Positions 55,044 through 64,000 of a stretch of DNA of 64,000 bases are shown here, piece after piece. The stretch covers positions 29,099,953-29,163,952 of the forward strand of contig NC_092696.1 of assembly GCF_964275005.1 (NCBI RefSeq). Reading direction: 5' to 3'. Source of the DNA: Diadema setosum (taxonomy: Eukaryota; Echinodermata; Echinoidea; Diadematoida; Diadematidae). A program made the position numbers and the translations under genes. The notes below the pieces were generated by a model. It saw only the letters and a program-made list of their open reading frames with translations, had not been told where the DNA came from and did not search any database. Each line of letters opens with the position of its first letter. Positions within the stretch are counted from its first letter, which is position 1.

Positions 55044-56222
55044 ATGGCCCTCTCTAAACAGCCACCAACCAGGCATGCAGAGCAGCTAGCTGTTGCAAAC
55101 AACACTTTTGGGATGCAACTTTTCCAAGTCCTGAAGGGGGAAAAAGAGAACAAGAACCTGTTTTTCTCTCCCTTCAGCATCTCAACTGCTTTGGCTTTGA
55201 CCTACATTGGAGCTCGAGAGGAAACAGCATTACAAATGTCCAGTGTGCTTCAGTTCAGTAAATTTAGTGACAGCAAAGTTCATCAAGCATTCAAGGAACT
55301 AACAACACATCTCGTCACTCAGAATCCTGGTTACACACTAAAAACTGCCAATAAGCTGTATGGAAAAGCAGCTTATCCATTCACTGAAGAGTTCCTGCAA
55401 ATTGCTGCAAGGTTTTATGATTCCATGGTAGAAGCTGTGCCAGATTTGGGGTCTCCTGCAGCAAGGAGGAGCATTAATGATTGGGTCTCTGAACAGACCA
55501 ATGGAAAGATTAAAGACCTCATTGCACCTGGAGTGCTTGGACCACTGACAAGACTTGTCCTAGTGAATGCCATCTACTTCAAGGGGAACTGGGCATCTCA
55601 GTTTGATGGAAACATAACTAAAGCAGATGTTTTCAAAGTTCTTGATGACCGTCAGAAAGTACCCGTCAATTTCATGTTTCAGTCCGGTAAATTTCCGGTT
55701 GCTGTAGATGACCCTAATGACTGCATTGTCTTAGAAATGCCATACAAGGGTCAAGATTTGAATATGCTGGTCATTTTGCCAAACGAGGATGATGGCCTTC
55801 CAAAGCTGGAAGAGAAACTGTCTGCTGAAGTACTTCAAGGTTGGAATAAGAACTTACGAAAGAAGCTTGTCAAAGTCTGGATGCCAAAGTTTAAACTGGA
55901 AGATGTGTTCAGTCTAAATCAAGCCCTTATCAAGATGGGAATGAAGGATGCCTTTGATGGAAAAAGAGCTAATTTTTCAGGCATTTCAGGAAAACAAGAC
56001 CTCTTCATCTCTGAAGTTGTCCACAAGGCTTTTGTGGATGTGAATGAAAAGGGAAGTGAAGCAGCAGCAGCAACAGCTTTTGTTTTTATTAGAAAGTGTT
56101 CCATGCCACATGAACCAGAAAAGCCAATTATCTTTCGGGCTGACCATCCATTCCTGTTCATGATTTGTCACCGTGAGAGCCAAACGATCTTATTCCTTGG
56201 GCGAGTCATGGACACTGCTTGA
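55044..56222 (+). CDS. Serpin, clade-B-like (leukocyte elastase inhibitor-like), 392 aa
   Basis: Serpins trap serine or cysteine proteases by presenting a reactive loop that inserts into the body of the protein after cleavage. The frame is open from 54942, but an acceptor ends at 55033 and the start MALSKQPPTRHAEQLAVANN at 55044 gives the usual length and no signal peptide, so a cytosolic clade-B-type protein is likely. Landmarks: NLFFSPFSIS at 38-47, NKLYGK near 103-108, LVNAIYFKGNW at 173-183, ISEVVHKAFVDVNEKG at 322-337, and the C-terminal signature FRADHPFLFMI at 364-374. The hinge is E335-K336-G337-S338-E339 then AAAATA: small residues from P14 to P9, as in inhibitory serpins. Counting from G337 as P15 puts P1 at K351 with R350 at P2 and C352 at P1', predicting a trypsin-like target. 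The whole coding region is a single exon. No breaks. A polyA signal follows at 56251. Confidence 0.96.
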   Translation: MALSKQPPTRHAEQLAVANNTFGMQLFQVLKGEKENKNLFFSPFSISTALALTYIGAREETALQMSSVLQFSKFSDSKVHQAFKELTTHLVTQNPGYTLKTANKLYGKAAYPFTEEFLQIAARFYDSMVEAVPDLGSPAARRSINDWVSEQTNGKIKDLIAPGVLGPLTRLVLVNAIYFKGNWASQFDGNITKADVFKVLDDRQKVPVNFMFQSGKFPVAVDDPNDCIVLEMPYKGQDLNMLVILPNEDDGLPKLEEKLSAEVLQGWNKNLRKKLVKVWMPKFKLEDVFSLNQALIKMGMKDAFDGKRANFSGISGKQDLFISEVVHKAFVDVNEKGSEAAAATAFVFIRKCSMPHEPEKPIIFRADHPFLFMICHRESQTILFLGRVMDTA

Positions 56223-56250
56223 ACAGTCCGAGGTCTTGTTTCTCTAAAAC

Positions 56251-56256
56251 AATAAA
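56251..56256 (+). terminator. Polyadenylation signal of the serpin gene
   Basis: AATAAA 29 nt after the stop codon, implying a very short 3' UTR. Another AATAAA near 56470 could serve a longer form. Confidence 0.65.
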
Positions 56257-58655
56257 CCTGTTTGGAGTTCCATTTTGTGCATGAGCAGAAAAAAAGGTCA
56301 CGTGTACCAACATGTATGTTGGTTTTTCAGTTCACTGGAATAAGCATCTGTGATGTAATGATTATTTATGTAATCCTTATAAATGCTGCTTGCCAGCACA
56401 TCGACCTGACGGCAAAATGGGTATTTGGCAACATCAATAGAAGAAGATTGTTGATACATTCATTGCAAAATAATAAAATGGATGTTTCCCCAAATGTTAT
56501 TTGACAGATCACTCAGGTTATCTGGTCTACACAAGTTAATTCCTTGTTTGAACCGGATTGATGAATTCAATTATTGTTACATAAAGCTTAATGCATTATG
56601 TTGCACTGAAAACAAGAAGCCCCTAACTTCTAAAAAAAAAAAGAAATCCCCCTAAATTAGAAAAAAGAAAAGTCATTCAGACCCATGTGTTCATGAGCTA
56701 ACTCCGAATTTGTCCCTTGTGCTACAGGGATATGTGCATGTTGTTTAACCAGTGAACAATGAAGTTCTCCACATAGGGTTCTGCAATATTTACAAAATTA
56801 TGAAGCAGATGATGTAGTTGCCACAAGCACGAAAGTTGCAAAAATATGTCTTTTCACTATTCAATTACAGACACATTTAATTAGCCTTTTGTTAAAAAGA
56901 CCTTACTTACTTTCATATGTTATATCAGTCATGGTGCCTGTGAAAACAGAAATATATGTATTCATGAGAAAGACATACCAATTATAAAAAATGAAGGCAT
57001 TAGTAACCAGTCATGAAATTAGTGGTATATGCGTAACCATCATCTAACATGTTTTCTTCTGGTGATAAATAAAGTATTCATACATTAACATATAGAAAAG
57101 TTTTAACCTCTTTGAAACATCTAGATAACTATTGGTCTAAGTAAGGTACATGTATGCATATCACACCATCAGATCAAAATACAACGTCACTCATTCATGT
57201 CTAAATGCAGATTCAATCATATATTTGAAATGGTAACGGTTTGGTTTTTTTTACATTCAGTATATATTTTGGTCATTTTGTAATCATATACATTGTATAA
57301 GGAAATAGCCGACAATGGCATTGATCAATTAATACACATTACTGTATACCAGTTCGAAGTTTTGAGCTTCCCTCTTACTTCCTTTATCAGGCTATTGACA
57401 TCGCTGTTACAGTTGATCACACTGATACTTCTGCTTAATTTACTTACGCGAACGTCGTAATTACTGTTTTGTAGAAAAATTCATCTGCTGTTTGGCATTA
57501 TTGTCTTGCCTTGTGTTTCTCTCTCGATATTGTTACACTATTCCTCAAATAGAGCTACGATGTATATACTATAGCTGTTTAGTTTCGTTTAGTGCTCATG
57601 AAATTATCTCAGAGGATTTTCTTGTACTTTGTTTATATTTACCGTATATGAGGATCGGAGAATTTCAGATATTTAATTGCATACACATTGTATGCCTTAA
57701 ACTTTTAAAGTATTGAATTTGCCATGATATATGAATAGATTGCCTATATATTGTCATATTACTGAAAAGTATACTTTTCAGTAACATGACTTGCACAGTA
57801 GGCATACTTGAGTACTTCACGTCAACAAACTTGGGATGTTGATGCATGTCTGACGGAATAGTCTATTCAAACATCATCATGGTGAAAATCACGGAAGGTC
57901 AGAGGTCAGCGGTCAAGGTCAAATTTGATTTTTTTTTCTTGTGATATGTGCAACACTTGCACAGTGTAGGACATTCTTAGAACATGTCTTCAAACTTTTT
58001 ACAATATAGCCATTCCGTGGTGACTGATTTAACTTCGTCTGCGCATATACATTGTAGCTTTTATGAACCTTCAGTGTATGGTGGAATGAGTTTGGTTATA
58101 ATGTAGAAGCATACCGGAAGTCGTAAATAGCGCATAATGTGCGCAGTTGGTTCGTGATCATTTCTAAGTGGCTTGGGTTTGGGGCTTTCGTCGTGTTTGT
58201 TGACCTTTGTCGTACATGTATAGGCCTAATGACGATGTTCTGCACTGCTTAGTAGGTATCTCCTACTTCCTTGAAGGAACTATGCAACGCAGTTGTACAG
58301 GTGTATGTTAAAGTGTGGTAATTTCATGATACATTCAACATTACAAGTGTACATAAAATATTGTGACCAAATGGACATCTAAATACGTGTCATGTTTCAT
58401 AATGCAATTTTTCTACTATATTTCGTCAGATTTCTTAGAAATGCCCATCCAAAAACAAAATAGAACAATCAAGCAAGTCTCTAAACTGATATGGTATCAA
58501 TGACATCTGTAAATCATTACTACTTTCCGTAAGTGCATTGCAGGGAAACGTGCCAGTTATGCTAAGTTTATGTACGTGTTCATGATACACTGTAGTTACA
58601 CATATCAGTCTGGGGGATGGTGCGTTCCATTGTCTGTTGTTCATCATAATTACGA
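56257..58655. other. 2.4 kb without a recognised gene
   Basis: AT-rich. AGGTCA words cluster at 57895-57925 (AGGTCAGAGGTCAGCGGTCAA), reminiscent of array 4 but single. A 10-bp perfect palindrome-like TACTGAAAAGTATACTTTTCAGTA lies near 57760-57784. No exon-like frames. Confidence 0.5.
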
Positions 58656-58659
58656 TTGT

Positions 58660-61600
58660 AGTACTTTACCAGTGTTATCGAAGGGAGGACCATGTCATCC
58701 CAGCACCGGAGTGCTCTATTAGGCGGTGATGGTGTACGATGATTAAGAGTGTGACATGATAGTCATGTAGTAGGATGATTGGATGTCTAGAGCTGAAGTT
58801 GATCGTAGGTCTACCGATACAGCTGCCGACACGTAGTGCTCCATTTACTACTCATGGAGCCAGCTTTGCCAGCGACTTTCTAGAAGACTTACCTTGCGAC
58901 TCGTCAGGAAATTCTTGTCTCTGTCCATTCCATCAATAATTGTCGTCTGGGCAGCACGTAGCTCCTTAGGAGTTAAATTTCAACGAGTGCTACGTGTGTC
59001 TCTGATCACCTTCATGCGCAAGAATTCTATGTACCGCAAATGCCATGCTATATACGCTCCTTATGTTTGTCCCACGTGGATTAGCGTTGGAGAAGATCTC
59101 TTGACTTCTATTTTTGAACGTAGTGGACATCTGCAGCTTTCTTGACTTCCACATCATCTTCCTGCAAGTCTAGTAGTACACCAGGTGGCTTTTCAAGGTG
59201 TCATCTTCTCCTTGACAAAATTTCGGACCAGTCAGCCATCTAGGATTTTCAACGAAATCCTTGGCCTTCATTGCTGTTGACCCATCGGCAGCCGGATTCA
59301 CTGTGGTGCCCACATGTCGCCACTGGGACAGGGTCGTGAATGTTTGCTATTGTGTTTGGCGACGAATGTTTGAAACCTCCGGCTTTCGTTTCTGATGTAT
59401 TGTAGCAGCGAGGTGGAGTCAGTCTAACTATTCCTGCTGTACCAGAGTGTTCAGATCCACTGTAAGTACACCTGCTGTTAGCTGAAGACGTGGGATTAAG
59501 ATATTCTTTGGAAGACAGAGACGAGAATTGCCTATGACGAAGGAACAGTGTATATCCCCTATTACGTCTATTAGGCTCAAGTACGACATCGCTGCATACC
59601 CATTCTGAGATGCGTCACAGAAGTGCAGCTGGCATGACGTTACTGTCCCAAATCCTGTTTGCTTGAGACACTATGGAATCTTGATATCAATACGTAGTGG
59701 CAGTTCATCTGGCCATTGCTTCCATCTTAGAGCTCAAAATCCGTGACTGTTTCATCCCAGTTCACACCTTTGCGGCAAAGGGACTATAGCAAGAACTTGG
59801 TTCGTTGGATGAAGGATGCAAGAAATCCAAAAAGGATCATAGAGTGAGCTGACCATGGATAAGATGCCTCTTCGTTTTGCCGCCGCTTTCTTTTCAAATG
59901 CACCTTAAATCCGCAGTCTCGACATTCCATAGCACGCTTAGTCTGCGTTCGATCGGTAGTGCTCCAGGTCGAGATGACAACTCACTGTGCTCTATCTGCT
60001 TGTATTGAAGCGAGGACCTCCATGTCGTTACTGTACTCGGCCATTTCGTTAAGCGGAAACCACCTTTCTTAAGCAGCTTGCAGAGTCTTTGAATCAGGTT
60101 CTATGTTTCTTCTTTAGTTGCAATCGACTTGAGGCAATCATCAACATAAAAGTTCACAGGTACCTTTACTTGGTGATACATGGCCTCGATGTCCCCCAAT
60201 ATCGCCACAGGTTTCTTGCAAAATCTGGTGAGAACTCCGACAAGACTGTTTGTATAATCTGGCCCATGTAGGAGTTGATAATTGAGGAAGGTCCCTTGGT
60301 AGCGTGCAGCACAGTCGAACGCTACCGGTACCTTCTCTGGCTTGTGTGGATGTAGATCAGGGTGATGGGGTAGATACCACACATGGTCTGTGTTATAATT
60401 AACAATGGGACTTTTACATAGCCCTTATCGATGTATTTTTGCACCGTATCTATGTATTTCTTGCAGAAGTGTTGGTCTTTCAATAACCTTCTCTGGAGAT
60501 ATTTTAGCCGCATGTCTGTCATTTGCCAATTATCTGTAAAGTATAGGGAGTGTGCTTTAATGGCAGACCTACGTCGTAGTGACCTTCGGAAAAGTTTACA
60601 GTTGCGTCCATTGTGACCTTGCCTCACTGATCTTACACGGACTTCGCCAGATCTTGCTTCTCTGCAACATCGTGGTCAGGCTGCCAGAACTTTCTCAGTT
60701 GGTTTTCAAGCGCATCATCTGCTTTGCTCATCTGCTTTGAAGAAATTTGCCTGTGGGGGAGTTTGACCTGCAGAGGACTTTCTTGGCCCTAATAATCGTC
60801 CACCTGAGGCGTATGGTTCCTTATCCTATTGCCGTACCTTTGCTTTAGCACCCAAAGGCCTCTGGCGTGTCCCCTCCTTTCAGAAGTTGAAATTCCCTGC
60901 CTGTGATCTTTGCCTTTTCAGGTCTTGCGGTGTTGGTATGCTGGTGGAAGATATGTTCAGGTCGCGTGTACCGTCCAAACCATTGGTAGTTGGGTTTCTC
61001 TGTGTGACGATGTAATTACGTGTGGTGCTTCCATTTACAGCCCTTGCAGTTGCCCTTAATTCTGTCTGCGATTCGGAGCAAAGTGGAACAGCATGAAACA
61101 GTTGTCACACAGCTTGGCTTCCCTCACCTTTCGGAGTCCATTGTCACCTGACATTTGCATAAACTGTTTACGTGCGTCCAAGCTGTGTGTTTTGAGAACA
61201 GCAAGGGCATTTAGTTTGCGGTCGATGACTTGGGGCTGGGCTTGCGTAGACAGTGTTGGACGTTTAGCCGTTCCAGTTATGTGGTCCTTATGAGGGGTGC
61301 CCCTGTTTTGCCGATATTTTGCCCAGCCATGTCATTACCAAGTTGAGCACATTCTTCCACGTAGTCGGCCATCATTTTGAAGGTTGGTGTTATCCCTCGC
61401 TTCATCATAATAATATCATGAACACTTTTTCCCCACTCCGTCTGCAGGCAAAGTGGCAGGAGTCGTGTATGGAGCAAGTTGCCTGAACTATATTGTAGGC
61501 CTATCTATGTCTGCACGTTAACCCAAGACAGGACCATCTCGCAACTCCTATCACATGTTAGTCCCCAGTGTGCAGTACCATCAATTAGACAAATTTGCTG

Positions 61601-62640
61601 ACGATTGAACACCCTTTTCATGAGGGCAGTGGTCACATGGAACGACTGCCCGAAGTTGTTATGTAGAATTTGTCTAGCCTTTCGATAGCCTTCTGAGCCG
61701 AGAAACGGTACAATTTTCTATGCTGTCCTCGTGCTTTGCCAACACAAAACTGAATCAAGTACATCAATTTCGTCTTATCATCTACTGGCATGCATTCTAT
61801 GGTAGCTTCAAATTTGTTCATCATCACTTTCGGGTGATTCATTTTTAACCTCTTCTTGGAGGACACTACGTATCTCTATTTCAGCTTGCTGCATTTCATT
61901 TGCAGCTTCTATTGTAGCAAGTTCTTACTTTAATTGGATTTGTTTCATCTTAAGTTCTTGTGTCGGTCCTACATGTTCAACTTTAGGCTTTGCTTGCTCG
62001 GCCTTGATGCGGGCATTTCTCAGCATCGCACTGGATGTCGTGTTCGTTGATCGCCGTGATGACCTGCTACCCCGGGATGCGGAAGACCTTATAGCGACAC
62101 GTTGTCATCATCTCCATGTGAATCTGCTTGTGCGCTCTCCTTTGTGTCCTTTCTGTCTTACTTAAAATCGTCCATGACAGAGTCGGCTTTCTGACCAGTC
62201 AGTCTCTTGTGAAATTCATAGAATTGTTGTCTCGTATGATTTGAATATCTTGCCCAACTGGTCAGCCTTTTCAACAACAGAGTGCAGTATAAGATCTTAG
62301 GTCTACTGCTTACTTATAAGGCTACGCACCTCGGTACTACATTTATTATGCAGGCATATATGAGGTTGTTTAGTTTTTCGTGGCGATGTAGATATGTGCA
62401 GCAAGCTTTGCTGCGAAACGACAAGTTTTAGACTTTCGATCGTAATTACGCGATATTTTCATCTACAGAAAACCACATTCTCCGACAGAAACTTTGATGA
62501 ACTGAAAAAATAGTTTCAGATGAAATTTTCATATTTCAACCACTTCACCAATCATAATGTCGGTGAAAACCGTGAGAAAGGAGTTGCGTTTCGCTTGTAT
62601 GAATCCGTTGCCACTGTGCCAGGACAACAGCAGTAATAGT
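58660..62640 (-). mobile_element. BEL/Pao LTR retrotransposon fossil
   Basis: On the minus strand, from high to low coordinates: an LTR-like stretch (about 62323-62630), gag remains (about 61280-62270), protease/linker region, reverse transcriptase remains (best seen at 60100-60390, with WYLPHHP...KPEKV and [15 protein letters not shown], which are diagnostic of BEL/Pao), the RNase H to integrase linker (about 59200-59340) and traces of an integrase zinc-binding region (about 58660-58790). It is broken throughout, with well over a dozen interruptions, and no 3' LTR was recognised, so it is an old fossil. Age cannot be estimated from an LTR pair. Confidence 0.85.
62323..62630 (-). mobile_element. 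LTR-like stretch of the BEL/Pao fossil
   Basis: Lies just upstream of the gag remains in element orientation and is similar over about 270 bp to 44137-44430. The outer boundary and terminal dinucleotides are not certain. Confidence 0.5.
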
Positions 62641-63219
62641 ACCAATCATAGCTTTTTGTGTTAGCTATTTTTTTTTAAGTTTAGCTGCATTTTTTCTTAT
62701 ATATGGATATGCAAACATAAGAGGAAAAACTGACTATGCATGAGCGCTTGTCTCGGATTCAATTGCTAGTCATGTATATTTGATTGAATCGCTCTTGTAG
62801 TGCCTACATGAAACAAGATACATTGGATTTTCATGACCAGCGACGTTGACAGTGGACAGTCGATGTCATAAAGACATAATAAAATGTGTATTTTAATTGT
62901 AGATCTAGTATACGGTGGTCACTGCACGTACATGCACGATCATAGTCAGTTACAGCGGATGTCACCCCCTAACAATTTGTAATGATAGGCCCACATTAAC
63001 AAGGTAACGAAGAAGATTAAGCAAATTTGGCATCATGACACTTGTTGTTGGGTGTTTTTTTTTTTTTCAGATCAAACGCAATTATGCTTCTGTTTCAAAT
63101 CCTTATATATCTGACTGGTCATTATTTTGAAGTTATTCAACCAGGAACAACATTATGTTTTATACTTTTGCTGACAAGAAAATGGAATATTCTCTATATT
63201 TCGTGTGGGGGCCCTACCT

Positions 63220-63266
<47 letters not shown>

Positions 63267-63440
63267 TGTACGTACCTACATAATTTCTTGTGATTTAGGG
63301 TTCCCACGGGTATGTTCGATAAGTGAAAGCAATTTGGCAGAAAGTATCTTTATGATGATATGATCTTAATTTGTTAGATTAGCCACCCCACCTCCGAAGG
63401 GGGGGGGGGGTGGAGCCTCGATCAGAGTCCCTAAAATTAT
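62641..63440. other. No gene seen
   Basis: Contains (TA)n at 63225-63264 and a G-run at 63400-63411. At 62998-63030 AACAAGGTAAC...AAGATTAAGCAA resembles a piece of the LINE near 63796-63826, perhaps a small duplicated fragment. Confidence 0.45.
63225..63264. repeat. (TA)n microsatellite
   Basis: About 20 uninterrupted TA units. Confidence 0.95.
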
Positions 63441-63444
63441 TCTT

Positions 63445-64000
63445 TTTTATCGTCTTCTTTCAAACCGAAAAAGATATAGGCCCCAGTTTTGCTCGTATTG
63501 ATATCCAGCCAGCAACAGATAAAGAGTTTCATTATTTCTTAGCTAATCCAAATCCCCAATCTGTGTTCTTTACTCCCATCCAAGAATATGAGGTGAAGGA
63601 CGTAGTTCACAAATTAAAAGCCAAAAAAAAAAAAAGGAAAAGAGTGCTTGACATGATGGCATTACGAATGTTTTACTGAAAAAAAAATATTATACCCGAA
63701 ATTTTGTCCCCTTTAACATATATTGAATTTGTCCCTTCTCACAGGTACAGTGCCTCGTCAAATGAAAATTGCTTAAGTGATTCCACTTTATAAACAAGGT
63801 AACAAACAAGATTAAGCAATTATCGTCCAATTTCTCATTTGACCACAATTTCCAAGATTCTTGAACATTTGATACATTCTCGCGTAATTAAGTTTTTAGA
63901 TGAATGCGATATTCTTTGTGACTCTCAATTTGGATTTAGAAAAAAAAAAAACACTCTACTACTCACGCTCTGCTTGCTTTTATCGACAAAGTCGTCCACA
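63445..64000 (+). mobile_element. LINE, front of reverse transcriptase, cut by window end
   Basis: Encodes FQTEKDIGPSFARIDIQPAT, NPQSVFFTPIQEYEVKDVVH and KLKAKK, then in other frames YKQGNKQD, NYRPISHLTTISKILEHLIH, SRVIKFLDECDILCDSQFGF and RKKK..TTHALLAFIDKVVH. These are the RT motifs 0-2 that precede motif A in Jockey/CR1-like elements. Frame changes, two of them at A-runs, break it. It may be the same family as 46047-48771, which lacks exactly this portion, but the two do not overlap enough to test that by eye. Confidence 0.85.

Overview
The window looks like nuclear DNA of a marine invertebrate deuterostome, most likely an echinoderm such as a sea urchin. It is AT-rich, full of microsatellites, and very rich in short inverted-repeat transposons whose ends resemble families I associate with sea urchin genomes. 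There is no bacterial gene organisation. The species is an inference; no marker gene fixes it.

Two host genes are clear. The first is a tetraspanin on the plus strand: eight coding exons from 21484 to 31623, all introns in phase 0, giving 270 residues with four membrane segments and a six-cysteine large loop. A noncoding first exon must lie upstream; the best candidate is 18397-18742 behind a TATA box. The second is a clade-B-like serpin on the plus strand at 55044-56222, 392 residues in one coding exon, with an inhibitory hinge and a predicted P1 lysine. Its noncoding first exon probably ends at 52110. A tetraspanin is a membrane organiser and this serpin a likely cytosolic protease inhibitor; nothing here ties them into one pathway.

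Most of the rest is repeats. 1-18 kb: no convincing gene, one CpG-rich candidate first exon (2871-3313), a 65-nt hairpin, two MITEs and an L2 LINE fragment (16560-17850). 18-32 kb: the tetraspanin, its introns loaded with MITEs and minisatellites. 32-36 kb: nothing but microsatellites. 36.6-43.1 kb: four successive tandem arrays with periods of about 145-165 bp; three carry textbook factor motifs (YY1-like, RFX X-box, nuclear-receptor DR1), and two end in strong hairpins, an organisation like the pearl/HINE Helitron relatives of marine invertebrates. 43-48.8 kb: MITEs, an LTR-like piece and a LINE with an internal deletion (46047-48771). 48.9-51.4 kb: a nested palindromic foldback element, with a dimeric tRNA-derived SINE inserted in one arm between perfect 16-bp duplications, and a broken Crypton-derived recombinase-family fragment at its left edge. 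51.5-56.3 kb: the serpin. 58.7-62.6 kb: a decayed BEL/Pao LTR retrotransposon fossil. 63.4-64 kb: the start of another LINE reverse transcriptase, cut by the window end.

At least ten copies of TTAA-flanked MITEs from about seven families are scattered through the window, several in the introns of both genes. The most unusual structures are the foldback/SINE/Crypton compound at 48.8-51.4 kb and the run of similar-period arrays at 36.6-43.1 kb.
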